Made by a program: the position numbers and the translations under genes. From assembly GCA_019930625.1 (NCBI GenBank), contig CP082844.1, positions 806,001 through 870,000 on the forward strand: a stretch of 64,000 nt of DNA. The letters run 5' to 3'. Numbering within the stretch: position 1 is the first letter of the stretch; every line of letters starts with the position of its first letter. The DNA is from Nocardia asteroides. GTDB taxonomy: Bacteria; Actinomycetota; Actinomycetes; Mycobacteriales; Mycobacteriaceae. Below, piece after piece: positions 16,246 to 26,029 of this stretch. The notes beneath the pieces are model-generated. The model saw nothing but the letters and a program-made list of their open reading frames with translations, was not told the DNA's origin and ran no database searches.

Positions 16246-19200
16246 GCCGTAGCAATGACGGCCTTCCCATGCTGCCGCCGTGGCTGTCGGAAAGCGACGT
16301 CACACAGAGCGGCTACGAAGCGCCGGTGCAGAACCTCCCGCACGAGGAACTCATCGAGGAATCCCTCGGCCGCAGACGCGGACGTTTCAAGAATCGCGCA
16401 CCCGAGGCGGAACGCCCGGAGGCCGCGCGGCCGGAGAAGCGCCGCAAGGGCTGGCGCCGCGACAAGCACGACGGACCCTCCGACGAGCAACCGCGGCAGA
16501 GCGAGCCGGACCGCGCGCCGATGCCTGCGCCGGTCGAGCCCGTACCGGGTCAGATGCCATCCACCGGCTACGACCGGATACCGCCGGAGCAGGAGAACAC
16601 GTGGCAGGCGCCACCCCCGCGCGACAATTCGCCGCAGCGCGGCCTGCCCACCCGTAACCCCTCGCAGCCCTCTCCCGGATTCCAGCCGCTGGGCAGCAGG
16701 CCCGCGGACGCGTCCGTGCGGAACGATCAGCCCGCGCCTCCGCAGGCCCGCAGGCCGGATCTCCCGCCCCCGCCGCCACTGCCCGACCCGCCGCGGCAGC
16801 CGGACGGTGAGAGGTCCGCTCCGATGCCGACCGACGAGCAGGCCCAGCCGCCCCGCGGCGAGAGCGCGCCCGGCCAGGACGCGGGCACCACCCGCCCTCC
16901 GCTCGCGCCGCAGAACGGCGGATGGCCATCCACCGGCAACCCTCGGCTCGATGCCGCGCTGTCGGCCGTGCTGCCGAACCATTGGCCTGCGGCCGCGCCG
17001 CCAAACAACCAGTCCGCGCCCAGCAGCCAATCCGCGTCGCCCAGCAGCCAACCCGCGTCGCCCAGCAGCCAATCCGCGTCGCCCAGCAGCCAATCCGCGT
17101 CGCCGAGCAACCACCCCTTCGCACCACCGGTGGGCACGGACACGACCAGGAACACCGCGGCAGCGCCGGTTGCCGAGCAGCGGGAGATCCCGCCGAGCGG
17201 TCCGAATCAGACGTGGCCGACCGGCAACCAGCCGCCGACTCCGTCCAGCGGCCACACGCCCACTGCGCCGGTAGACGGCGGACACCCCGCAGTGCCATCG
17301 TCCGCAGCCGACCACCCGAGGTCGGCGGCTGCGGAATCCGGAGAGCGCCCCGCAGCCGATACGATCGGCGCCACATCCACGATGGATGCCGGACGGACGC
17401 CCGTGGCAGAGCGCCCCGCAGATCCCGGCCCGGTAACGTCGTCCGCCGAAGACGATCCCGCAGTGGCGCAGCATGTGCCATCCGCACGGCCGTCCGCAGG
17501 TGGCATTCCCGCGCCCGCAACGCAGGCCGGCCCATCCGGTCCCACCGTCGCGGATTCCGGCGGTCCGCCGCCCTGGCTCGCGGCGCCGCGGCCCGAGCAG
17601 AACGAGGCACCCGCGACGGACCCGCCTCGGCGTCTCCCGCCGCTACCCGATCCGCCCGCGCCGCACGAGCGGGCACATGTCGCGCCGACCGACGACGAGC
17701 ACCGCCCGCCGCCGCGCAGCGCGGACGGTCCGCCGCCCTGGCTCGGTCACACCGCACCGGAGCAAACCGGTCAGCCGGGCCGACCCGGACTTCCGCCTGT
17801 GCCGAACGAAGTCGCCGCACAGAGCGGCCGAGTGCCCGTCGAGCATTCGGGGCAGGCACCGCGGCTGCCCGCCGACCGCGGACCGGCGTCGGACCCGCAG
17901 CCCGCGGATCTCGGTGCCGCGCAACCGGCCGCGTCCGTGCCCCCTCCGCACACCGAACAGGGTGCGGTCGGTCCGGTGCTGCCCGCCCCCGATAGCGCCT
18001 CCGCGACCGGCGCTCCGGTTACACCGGATATCGCCGCGCAGCCGACCACGTTCACCGCTCGACCGGAGACGGCCGGGTCGGCGGATCCGGTTCCCGTGCA
18101 ACCTGGCCCGGTTCCCCCACCACCTGGCCCGGTCCCCGCGCAACCTGGTCCTGTGAACCTGGTCGGCCCTGTCGGCCCTCCGCCCGCGCAACCTGGTCCG
18201 GTTACCGCGCAACCTGCTCCGGTTCTCCCGCAGCCTGATCCGGGTTTCGCGGCGCCGAGTTGGACGAGCACGGCCGGAGCCGATTCCGCGTCGGCGCGCC
18301 CAGTGGGCGGCGGACGACACCGGCTGCCTGCCGAGACGAGCGCCTCCTCTGCTGCGCAGGCGCCGATCGCACCGGCGCCTGACTTCGACCAGCAGCCGGT
18401 ACCTCAGCACCGGCCGGGCCCCGCCTACGCGGGCGATCCGCAGCCGGCACCACACGCGCCGATCGGTGAACACGCCAGTCACCCGCCACAGTTCGCGGGT
18501 GGGCAGCTGCCGGGTACCGCCCCGCAGGCCCCCGCCGATCAGTGGCGCAACGCCGCCGAACCGGTCGCCGCGCCCGAATCCGCTCCGGTGGCGCCGTATT
18601 CCGCGCCTCCGCAGTACCAGCCCGATCAGCAGCCCCACGCCCAGCCCGCCCCGCACGCAAGCCCGCAGTGGGGCACGCCGCAGGGCTACGCGCAACCGCA
18701 GGCCCAGCAGCCGGGCGTGCCGTTCCAGCCTTCGCTGGACAACGTGCCGCTGCGGCGGGCCAAGAAGGCGCCGGGTTCCGGGTGGCGCAAGGCGGTGCAT
18801 CACGTGTCCGGCGGCGCGATCAACCCCGGCATGTCCGCCGAGGAACGCAGGCTGCAAGAACTGGTCGCGCGGATCAGGCAGCCGGTCCGCGGCGATTACC
18901 GGATCGCGGTGCTCTCGCTCAAGGGTGGTGTCGGAAAGACCACCACCACAATGGGTATCGGCTCCATCTTCGCCTCCATCCGGGGCGACCGGGTGATCGC
19001 GGTGGACGCCAATCCCGATTTCGGCACGCTGTCGCAGCGGGTGCCGCTACAGACCAGGTCCACCGTGCGCGACCTGCTCCTCGACTCGTCCATCCAGCGC
19101 TATTCGGATGTGCGCAGGCACACCTCACAGGCGACGAGCCGCCTGGAAGTGCTGGCCAGCGAACGCGATCCGGCCGCGTCGGAGGCGTTCAGCGAGGAGG

Positions 19201-19652
19201 AGTACCGCGCTGTCGCCCGAATTCTGCAGCGGTTCTACAACATCATCCTCACCGACTGCGGTACCGGACTCATGCACTCGGCCATGTCCGGGGTATTGGA
19301 CCTGGCGCACTCGCTGGTGCTGATCTCCTCCCCCGCGATCGACGGAGCCCGCAGCGCCGCCGCGACGTTGGACTGGTTGTCGCTGCACGGTCACGACCAC
19401 TTGGTGCGCAATGCGGTGGTGGTGATCAACTCTCCGCGCGCCGGATCGCCGAATGTCGGTATCCAGCAACTACGGGAGTACTTCCTGTCCCGGTGCCGCG
19501 CCGTGCACATCATCCCGTTCGACCCGCACATGTCCGAGGGCGCCGAAATCGATCTGCACCGGCTGCACAAGCAGACCAAGCGCGCCTACGTCGAGCTGGC
19601 GGCGACCGTCGCGGACGACTTCGCCACCGATCACCGCCGTTATCACCCGTGA
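16242..19652 (+). CDS. EspI-like ESX-associated ATPase, Pro-rich N terminus
   Basis: This 1,136-residue protein has two parts. Residues 1 to about 850 are very rich in Pro, Ala, Gln and Ser and must be disordered. From about 885 on is a MinD/ParA-type ATPase with a deviant Walker A, LKGGVGKTTTT at residues 893-903, then VIAVDANPDFGTL and a C-terminal block ending in HRRYHP. This layout matches EspI (Rv3876) of ESX-1. EspI controls ESX activity in response to ATP in M. tuberculosis, and the same function here is inferred. A 7-residue SSQSASP unit is repeated four times at the DNA level. The GTG start lies in the overlap with the last mini-ORF. Confidence 0.85.
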   Translation: MSRSNDGLPMLPPWLSESDVTQSGYEAPVQNLPHEELIEESLGRRRGRFKNRAPEAERPEAARPEKRRKGWRRDKHDGPSDEQPRQSEPDRAPMPAPVEPVPGQMPSTGYDRIPPEQENTWQAPPPRDNSPQRGLPTRNPSQPSPGFQPLGSRPADASVRNDQPAPPQARRPDLPPPPPLPDPPRQPDGERSAPMPTDEQAQPPRGESAPGQDAGTTRPPLAPQNGGWPSTGNPRLDAALSAVLPNHWPAAAPPNNQSAPSSQSASPSSQPASPSSQSASPSSQSASPSNHPFAPPVGTDTTRNTAAAPVAEQREIPPSGPNQTWPTGNQPPTPSSGHTPTAPVDGGHPAVPSSAADHPRSAAAESGERPAADTIGATSTMDAGRTPVAERPADPGPVTSSAEDDPAVAQHVPSARPSAGGIPAPATQAGPSGPTVADSGGPPPWLAAPRPEQNEAPATDPPRRLPPLPDPPAPHERAHVAPTDDEHRPPPRSADGPPPWLGHTAPEQTGQPGRPGLPPVPNEVAAQSGRVPVEHSGQAPRLPADRGPASDPQPADLGAAQPAASVPPPHTEQGAVGPVLPAPDSASATGAPVTPDIAAQPTTFTARPETAGSADPVPVQPGPVPPPPGPVPAQPGPVNLVGPVGPPPAQPGPVTAQPAPVLPQPDPGFAAPSWTSTAGADSASARPVGGGRHRLPAETSASSAAQAPIAPAPDFDQQPVPQHRPGPAYAGDPQPAPHAPIGEHASHPPQFAGGQLPGTAPQAPADQWRNAAEPVAAPESAPVAPYSAPPQYQPDQQPHAQPAPHASPQWGTPQGYAQPQAQQPGVPFQPSLDNVPLRRAKKAPGSGWRKAVHHVSGGAINPGMSAEERRLQELVARIRQPVRGDYRIAVLSLKGGVGKTTTTMGIGSIFASIRGDRVIAVDANPDFGTLSQRVPLQTRSTVRDLLLDSSIQRYSDVRRHTSQATSRLEVLASERDPAASEAFSEEEYRAVARILQRFYNIILTDCGTGLMHSAMSGVLDLAHSLVLISSPAIDGARSAAATLDWLSLHGHDHLVRNAVVVINSPRAGSPNVGIQQLREYFLSRCRAVHIIPFDPHMSEGAEIDLHRLHKQTKRAYVELAATVADDFATDHRRYHP
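17021..17104 (+). repeat. Four tandem 21-base repeats inside the EspI-like gene
   Basis: The unit CAGCAGCCAATCCGCGTCGCC occurs four times back to back (17021, 17042, 17063, 17084), with one base change in the second copy (Ser to Pro). The length keeps the reading frame, so copy number can vary without breaking the protein. It codes for SSQSASP in the disordered part. Confidence 0.9.
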
Positions 19653-19654
19653 TA

Positions 19655-19679
19655 CCCGCCGGGGCCGTGGCCCGGCGGG
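19655..19679. terminator. Hairpin between EspI-like gene and DUF4254 gene
   Basis: CCCGCCGGG (19655-19663) pairs with CCCGGCGGG (19671-19679) around a seven-base loop. It lies just past the EspI stop and downstream of the convergent DUF4254 gene. Confidence 0.65.
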
Positions 19680-19704
19680 CAAGAAGGGCGAGCGGATCAG
19701 CCGC

Positions 19705-20232
19705 TCACCACTCGGGCAGACGCCGCCTGCCCGCCATGACGTCGCGCACCAGATCGTCGTAGGCGTCGGCGAGTTCGGCGAGATGATGCCACGCGTTGTG
19801 CAGCAGCTCGTCGTGCGCGTTCAGCGTCATCAACGCGTGGTGCGCGCGCACCGAGGACTCGGCCAGGCGATCGATCACCGCGCCCACCGTTTCGGTGTGC
19901 AGAGTGGCGCCGAGCCGATGCTGCGGCACACTGCGCATCACCCAGTCGTCGATGGCCATCACCAATTCGACTCTGCGACGCTCGATTTCGCGAACCACCG
20001 CCACGGCGGTATCCACCGAACCACCACGGCCGACCAGGCGACGCTCGTGTAGCACTGCCAGATCGCGAGCGAACCACAGGAGCGGACCACCGACCACACG
20101 GTGCCCGCGACACGCCCGGACCAATAGGTCGGACGTGGGAAGCAATCCCGGCGCCGAAGAGCGCACCGAGGGATCGACACACCTCGGTGTGCCGGGAAGG
20201 GCCATTACGACCGTTGTATCCGAACCTGCCAC
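19705..20232 (-). CDS. DUF4254-type protein, paralogue 1
   Basis: This 175-residue protein is all-helical by composition and has no recognised catalytic motif. It shares HTETVGAVIDRLA, LAELA.(A/G)YDDL and RRLP near the end with the protein at 63012-63443, so the two are paralogues. I assign both to the DUF4254 group from memory. It starts at GTG 20232 with GCGAGG before it; a start at an inner ATG (MALPGTPR) is possible. It is divergent from the GntR gene and interrupts the ESX locus. The function is unknown. Confidence 0.65.
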   Translation of the reverse strand: MAGSDTTVVMALPGTPRCVDPSVRSSAPGLLPTSDLLVRACRGHRVVGGPLLWFARDLAVLHERRLVGRGGSVDTAVAVVREIERRRVELVMAIDDWVMRSVPQHRLGATLHTETVGAVIDRLAESSVRAHHALMTLNAHDELLHNAWHHLAELADAYDDLVRDVMAGRRRLPEW

Positions 20233-20330
20233 GTTGCCTCGCCGTCATCGCCGCACAACACCGGATCAGGACGTTCATTACAATAAACCTCTGAAGGCCC
20301 CTGTCAAGCGTTACCCGGCCGTAGGGAGTC

Positions 20331-20348
20331 ACGAAGAGTACACTTCGT
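20331..20348. promoter_or_regulatory. Putative GntR operator
   Basis: ACGAAG-AGTACA-CTTCGT is a six-base inverted repeat around AGTACA, 27 bases before the GntR gene start. HutC-type regulators bind short GT-TA-AC palindromes, so this is a candidate autoregulatory site. It lies between two divergent genes and could control both. Confidence 0.45.
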
Positions 20349-20375
20349 TACCTGCACGACCAACCGAGGAGCAAG

Positions 20376-21179
20376 ATGGCGGACGGTCCGACGTATCACC
20401 GGATCGCAGACCTCCTCCGCGAGGAGATCCGCGCAGCCAAGTGGAAGCCGGGCGATCGACTGCCCAGTCACTCCGAGCTTGCCGATCAGATGCAGGTCTC
20501 GATAACCACCGCCCGCAACGCGATCCAGGTGCTGGTGACCGAGAATTTGGTCTACACAGCAACTTCCCGCGGGACGATCGTTCGAAACCAAGAGGTTCTC
20601 GAATCCGTTGTCACCGATTCCATTCGCCCCGACCGGCCGCAGACCCCGCACGACATCTTCGAGGAGATCGCGCGGGCCGCGAGCCGGGAGCCGTCGAAGG
20701 AGTTCAGCGCGAGAATGGAGCCGGCCAGTCCCGAGGTCGCGTCGTGGCTGGGCATACCGCCGGATTCCTGGGTACTGGCCAGGACCGTGGTCCAGTATCT
20801 CGATCACGAACCGTGGTCATGGGAGGTCAGCTTCTATCCCCGAGACCTGGCCGAGGCCACGGGAATCGACTCCCCGCACGACATTCCGGAGGGAACCACT
20901 CGCCGCCTCGCCGACCGCGGCCATGCCGAGACCGCGCACCGCGACACTCTGGTCGCTCGTCCGGCCAGTGCGGAGGAGGCCTCGGTGCTCGGCGTCGCCA
21001 CCGGCACCATCCTGCTCGACCATCTGCGCATCGGAGCCACGCACGAGCGCGTCACCCGTGCCACCCGGCATCGTTCGCTGGCCACCGGCAATCGGCTCGC
21101 CTACGAACTCGGCGATGCCCAAGGCACCGCGATAATTCGGGCGACGCTTGCCAACTCCCACGGGTCCGGTCCGGCCTAG
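20376..21179 (+). CDS. GntR-family regulator, HutC type
   Basis: This 267-residue protein has an N-terminal winged helix (residues about 8-72: YHRIADLLREEI, WKPGDRLPSHSELADQMQVS) and a C-terminal UTRA-like ligand domain of about 150 residues with WEVSFYPRDLAEATG. HutC-type regulators bind small effectors and repress nearby genes. GGAG precedes the ATG. The GNAT gene begins three bases after its stop, so the two are probably cotranscribed. The effector is unknown; it is inserted between EspI and eccC and may regulate the ESX genes or only itself. Confidence 0.87.
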   Translation: MADGPTYHRIADLLREEIRAAKWKPGDRLPSHSELADQMQVSITTARNAIQVLVTENLVYTATSRGTIVRNQEVLESVVTDSIRPDRPQTPHDIFEEIARAASREPSKEFSARMEPASPEVASWLGIPPDSWVLARTVVQYLDHEPWSWEVSFYPRDLAEATGIDSPHDIPEGTTRRLADRGHAETAHRDTLVARPASAEEASVLGVATGTILLDHLRIGATHERVTRATRHRSLATGNRLAYELGDAQGTAIIRATLANSHGSGPA

Positions 21180-21182
21180 CCC

Positions 21183-21788
21183 ATGACGATCGCGCTGCGC
21201 CAGGCTACGGGGGGCGATCTCGGCCTGATCTGCCGCCTGCGTGTGCAGCGCACGGCGTGGCTGACCGCGCGCGGCTCCGATCAGTGGACGGTCGCCGGGC
21301 GCGGCCTGCCCATCGAGATCTTCGCCCGTGCCGTCGGACGTTCGCTGGACGCGGGCGAGACCTGGATCGCGGAGGTCTCGGGCGAGCCCGCGGGCACCAT
21401 CACGGTCAACGACCGCGCCGATGCGGGTCTGTGGTCGCAATGGGAACTCGATGACTCGGTGATCGTCCATTTCATGATCGTCGATCTGCGTTTCGCGGGG
21501 CGGCGCGTCGGTCACCGGATGCTCGCCCACGCGGGGATGCTCGCCCGCCGACAGCAACGCGGATGGGTCCGGCTGGATGCTTGGACCACCAATTCCGACC
21601 TGCACGACTACTACCGGTCCGCCGGTTTCCGTTTGGTTCGCATCGCAGGGCCGCTCGCGGTGGGACCGTCGCGCGCGCTGTTCGAGCGACGAGCCGACAG
21701 CTGGGATTACGCACTGCCCGTGCCGGTCACGGCGGTCACACGATCGGCTACGTCGGCGATTCTGCGATCCCCCCGGTCGAACAACTGA
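21183..21788 (+). CDS. GNAT-family N-acetyltransferase
   Basis: This 201-residue protein has the GNAT fold. The acetyl-CoA-binding segment is VDLRFAGRRVGHRML, a slightly degenerate (Q/R)xxGx(G/A), followed by the late strand/helix block DLHDYYRSAGFRLV. It transfers an acetyl or related group to an unknown amine. It lies three bases after the GntR gene and is convergent with eccC. The last about 20 residues look unstructured. Confidence 0.8.
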   Translation: MTIALRQATGGDLGLICRLRVQRTAWLTARGSDQWTVAGRGLPIEIFARAVGRSLDAGETWIAEVSGEPAGTITVNDRADAGLWSQWELDDSVIVHFMIVDLRFAGRRVGHRMLAHAGMLARRQQRGWVRLDAWTTNSDLHDYYRSAGFRLVRIAGPLAVGPSRALFERRADSWDYALPVPVTAVTRSATSAILRSPRSNN

Positions 21789-21912
21789 CCGGTACGCCAC
21801 AGCGCGGGCAGGTGACCCTTGCGGATCGCGTCCGCCCGAGCGGCCACACGGGCCGGGCGAGTTGGACCATGCTTCGCCGCCCGCCTCGTCGTGGCTACCC
21901 GACCACAGTTGG

Positions 21913-24900
21913 TCAGACCGGTGGCAGGTGCGCGATGTGCACCATCTCGATGCCTCTGCTGCGCGAGACCAGGGTTCCGCGTCCGGGAGGCAATTTGCTC
22001 GGTCGCACGTCGCCGATCAGCTTGCCCTCGTCGCGCGATCCGCTCATGATCAAAGTCTCGACCGACAGGTTCTTCATGGTGCCCAATATCGGGTCGTACA
22101 GCGCGCGGGACACGCCGCCGCTGCGGCGAGTGACCACGAGGTGCATGCCGATGTCGCGGGCTTGGGGCAGGTACTCCAGTAGCGGCGCGAACGGATTGAT
22201 ACTGCCCGTGGCCACCATGTCGTAGTCGTCGACGACGATGTAGATCTCCGGGCCGCTCCACCAGCTGCGTTCCCGCAGTTGCTGCGGGGTGATGTCCGAA
22301 CCGGGGATTCGTTTGGCCAGATATCCGGCCACCTCCTGGATCATCGGACCGCAGGTCTGCGACGAGGTGGAGTACCCGGCCAGGTGGTCACCCTCGACCA
22401 CGCCCAGCATTGTGCGGCGGTAGTCGACCATGATGATCCTGGCCTGCTCGGTGGTCGACTGCTCGACCACACCCATCACGATATTGCGCAGCAGGGTGGT
22501 CTTGCCGCATTCCACGTCAGCGAAAGCCATGAAATGCGGTTCGACACCGAAATCCAGGACCAATGGCTGCAATTCGGACTCGCCGAGACCCACGACCACC
22601 CGAGTGGGGCTCAGCTCGATCCCCTGGGCCCTCGCCGAGGCCAGCAGCTCGTCCCGGCCGAACCGCAGGGGCAGCATGCGCACTTCGGGCGCGCGGCGGC
22701 TCGGGTAGAGCTGCTCGAGTTCGGTCCGCGCTCGCGCGACGCCCTCGGCGACACTGCCCGGACCGGAGTCGGAATCCAGGCGTGGCAGCGCGATCAACAT
22801 GTGCAGCTGGTCGGGGGTGAGGCCGCGGCCGGGGCGGCCGACCGGAACCTGGTGCGCGGTGCGCCTGCTCATCTCCGAGTCCGAGGGATCGCCGAGCCGC
22901 AACTCGAGACGGGTGCCGATCTGGTCCTTGACCACCGGACGGATCTCGGCCCACCGCGAGGCGGCGATGATCAGGTGGATGCCGAACGACAAGCCCTGCG
23001 CGGCAATGGCGTTGATCTGCGGTTCCAGCACGTCGAACTCTTCACGGACCGCGGCCCAGCCGTCGATCACCAGGAACACGTCACCGAACTTGTCCTCGGC
23101 CAACGGGCCGGCGGGCCCAGCCGTGCCGTCCGGGACGCGCTGCCCGTCGGCGAACTTGCGGCGGCGGAACTCGGCCATCGATTCGATGCCCAGCGCGGCG
23201 AACCGCTCCTCGCGCTGACGCATCAGCGTGGTGAGTTCGGCGACGGTGCGACGCACGCGGTCACCGTCGAGGCGACCTGCCACCGAACCCACGTGCGGCA
23301 CGCCGGACAGGCCCGCCATGCTGCCGCCGCCGAAGTCCAGGCAGTAGAACTGCGCCTGTTCGGGGGTGTGCGTGGCGGCGGTCGCCATGACGATGGTGCG
23401 CAGGGTGGTCGACTTGCCCGACTGCGGGCCGCCGACGACCGCGACATTGCCCTGCGCGCCGGACAGATTGATGGTGAGCACATCGCGCCGCTGCTCGTAC
23501 GGCTTGTCGATGACGCCGATCGGCATCCACAACTGACCGTGCCGGTTGACCGGCGAACGCCAGTCCGGGTCCGGCAGCAGCATGTCCACGGTCGGAGATT
23601 CCTCCAGCGGCGGCAACCACACCTCGTGCGCCGGGCGGCCGTGCCCGGTGAGCCGCTTGACGACGATGTCGAGCAACGTGTCCGGGATGCCGTCGTCGGC
23701 GCCGGGCACGGCCGCGACGGCCGAAGGCGGCGGCGGCAGCTCCAGCAGTGGATTCGACGGCGCCGCCGACTCCGCGTCGGCCTCGATCGTCTCGGGCAGT
23801 TCCACCGGCGCGGCGGTGAACAACGCGGGCCGCACTCCGGCGACCGGGCTGCCGTCCGCACCGGTCACCGCTCCTTGCGGCGCGACGTACGGTCCGGACA
23901 CGTAACTCGCGTTGAACCGCAACGGATCCGACGCGTCGCTCTTCAAATACCCCGAACCGGGCACGCTCGGCAGGTGGTAGGCGTCGGTGATGCCGAGCAC
24001 CGCGCGCGATTCGTTCGCCGAGAACGTACGCAGGCCGATGCGATAGGACAGATGCGATTCCAGGCCGCGCAGTTTGTTCTCCTCCAGGCGCTGCGAGGCC
24101 AGCAGCAGATGCACGTGCAGCGATCGGCCGAGGCGTCCGATCATTACGAACAGTTCCGCGAAATCCGGCTTCTGCGACAGCAATTCGGAAAACTCGTCGA
24201 CCACGATGAACAGCGCGGGCAGCGGATCGAGCGGCACGCCCGCGGCACGCGCCTTCTCGTAGTCGGTGACGTTGGCGTAGTTGCCCGCCGAGCGCAGCAG
24301 TTCCTGGCGGCGGTTCATCTCACCGGCGAGCGCGTCTTTCATGCGGTCGACCAGCGCGAGTTCCTCTTCCAGATTGGTGATCACCGCGGCGACGTGCGGC
24401 AGCGAGTCGAGGCCGAGGAAGGTCGCGCCGCCCTTGAAGTCGACCAGCACCAGGTTGAGCGCGTCCGGTGAATGCGTGGTGACCAGCGAAAGCACCAGTG
24501 TGCGCAGGAATTCCGACTTTCCGGATCCGGTGGCGCCGATGCACAGCCCGTGTGGACCCATGCCGTTCTCCGCCGACTCCTTGATGTCGATCTCCACCGG
24601 AGTGCCGTCGGGTGTGATGCCGATCGGCACCCGCAGGCGCTCGCGGCCGGTGCGCGGACGCCACACCCTCGCCGGATCGATCTGGGCCGCGTCCGGGATC
24701 TTCAGCAGTGCCATCAGTCCCGGATCGGTCGCGGTTCCCTCACCGAGACTGACGATCTGCGCCGCCGTGGCGAGCCGGTATCTGCCCAGCGAACGAGCGA
24801 AGGACTCGGCCTCGGCCGTGCTCACCCGGTCGGCGGTGGCGAACTTCTCCACTCCGGCGGCACTGCGTGCCGCCACCTCGCCGTCGGTGGCGACCAGTTG

Positions 24901-25983
24901 CAGTCCGCGCCGCGCCGCGAGCCCGCCCTCCGGTGCGGTGAGGTCGAGCACCGTCACCGAATCCAAGCCCGACTCGCTGACCAGCCGTTCGCTGCCGCTG
25001 ACGTAGCCGTCGTCGATGACGACCACCAGGTGCAGCCGTCCCTGGGTCGGCTGCGGGTTGCGCATGAACCGGCCGCGCTCGAGCAGCTCCGCCGCCAGCG
25101 TCGTCTCCAGCTCGCCGAGCGAGTGGTACATCATCCGCGCCGACCCCATGCCGTCGCGCAGCGTCGGATGTTGCAACTGCGGCAGCCATTTCGCCCAGGA
25201 CCAGGCGGGACCATCCGGGTCGGCGCAGACGATCGCGATCGCGAGATGGTCGGGACCGTGGAAGGAGGCCAGCTCCATCAGCATCGCCCGCACCAGCATG
25301 TGCGCGTCCTCGCTCGAACCGCTGATGTTGATCGCGGGAAAAGCGCGCAGCGACACCGCCGTCGGCAAACGGTGCACCACCGAGTGGGTGCGCACGAAGC
25401 GGCGCAGCGCCACGGTGGACACCGGTTCCAGGTCCTCCAGCGGCCCCGTCTCCGGGCGCGCCAGTTTGGTTGCCAACCGGTGGCTACCGACGCCCACGCG
25501 CACGTGCCCGAAGTCCGGGTCGTTCGGCCTGCGCTCCCACATCCGCCTTGTCCCGATCAGGGAGGGCAGGTCGGCCGGCTTGGGATGACTCCACCGCAGA
25601 GTCTCCAATTGCCTGCCGCCGGTGCGGCGCACGTCCTTACGGACCTGGTCGAGGTAGCGGAAGTAGTCCTTGCGTTCCTCGTTGAGCTCGACCGCGCGTT
25701 TGGGACCGCCGCCACGGTAGCCCGCCATCATGCCGACCATCGACATGAGCATCATCATCGGGAACATCATCATGAACGGATTGGCCAGCAGGTTGCGGCC
25801 CATCATCGCCATCATCGCGATCATGCCGACCACCGCGAACACCATGACGACGGGCATCAGCTTCATCATCAGCGGCGCGGGCAGTGCGCGCGGAATCTCC
25901 GGCGGAGCCGTCAGCGCCACCTCGCCGCCGGGTGCCCGGGGCGGTGCAATGCGGGGGCGGCGCACAAAGCCTTCGGTAACCAT
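21913..25983 (-). CDS. eccC: EccC, FtsK/SpoIIIE ATPase of ESX system
   Basis: EccC (1,356 residues) is the motor of type VII secretion in the inner membrane. Two N-terminal membrane segments occur at about residues 37-85. Three FtsK-type ATPase domains follow. Walker A of D1 is GATGSGKSEF (about 483-492) and of D2 GGPQSGKSTT (about 851-860). D3 is degenerate: ADVECGKTTL (about 1152) lacks the first Gly of the motif. Fused EccCa plus EccCb in one chain resembles ESX-3, -4 and -5. It is the last core gene before the GntR/GNAT pair, 46 bases after mycP. Confidence 0.96.
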   Translation of the reverse strand: MVTEGFVRRPRIAPPRAPGGEVALTAPPEIPRALPAPLMMKLMPVVMVFAVVGMIAMMAMMGRNLLANPFMMMFPMMMLMSMVGMMAGYRGGGPKRAVELNEERKDYFRYLDQVRKDVRRTGGRQLETLRWSHPKPADLPSLIGTRRMWERRPNDPDFGHVRVGVGSHRLATKLARPETGPLEDLEPVSTVALRRFVRTHSVVHRLPTAVSLRAFPAINISGSSEDAHMLVRAMLMELASFHGPDHLAIAIVCADPDGPAWSWAKWLPQLQHPTLRDGMGSARMMYHSLGELETTLAAELLERGRFMRNPQPTQGRLHLVVVIDDGYVSGSERLVSESGLDSVTVLDLTAPEGGLAARRGLQLVATDGEVAARSAAGVEKFATADRVSTAEAESFARSLGRYRLATAAQIVSLGEGTATDPGLMALLKIPDAAQIDPARVWRPRTGRERLRVPIGITPDGTPVEIDIKESAENGMGPHGLCIGATGSGKSEFLRTLVLSLVTTHSPDALNLVLVDFKGGATFLGLDSLPHVAAVITNLEEELALVDRMKDALAGEMNRRQELLRSAGNYANVTDYEKARAAGVPLDPLPALFIVVDEFSELLSQKPDFAELFVMIGRLGRSLHVHLLLASQRLEENKLRGLESHLSYRIGLRTFSANESRAVLGITDAYHLPSVPGSGYLKSDASDPLRFNASYVSGPYVAPQGAVTGADGSPVAGVRPALFTAAPVELPETIEADAESAAPSNPLLELPPPPSAVAAVPGADDGIPDTLLDIVVKRLTGHGRPAHEVWLPPLEESPTVDMLLPDPDWRSPVNRHGQLWMPIGVIDKPYEQRRDVLTINLSGAQGNVAVVGGPQSGKSTTLRTIVMATAATHTPEQAQFYCLDFGGGSMAGLSGVPHVGSVAGRLDGDRVRRTVAELTTLMRQREERFAALGIESMAEFRRRKFADGQRVPDGTAGPAGPLAEDKFGDVFLVIDGWAAVREEFDVLEPQINAIAAQGLSFGIHLIIAASRWAEIRPVVKDQIGTRLELRLGDPSDSEMSRRTAHQVPVGRPGRGLTPDQLHMLIALPRLDSDSGPGSVAEGVARARTELEQLYPSRRAPEVRMLPLRFGRDELLASARAQGIELSPTRVVVGLGESELQPLVLDFGVEPHFMAFADVECGKTTLLRNIVMGVVEQSTTEQARIIMVDYRRTMLGVVEGDHLAGYSTSSQTCGPMIQEVAGYLAKRIPGSDITPQQLRERSWWSGPEIYIVVDDYDMVATGSINPFAPLLEYLPQARDIGMHLVVTRRSGGVSRALYDPILGTMKNLSVETLIMSGSRDEGKLIGDVRPSKLPPGRGTLVSRSRGIEMVHIAHLPPV

Positions 25984-26029
25984 GGTTCCTTCGTTCGGTC
26001 GGCGACGAGCGGTCGAGACGTCGCCCGCG

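Noticed and set aside
16387-17859. A 490-residue minus-strand frame under the EspI-like gene
   Set aside because: It is the antisense shadow of Pro-rich codons and consists of Arg and Ala repeats.
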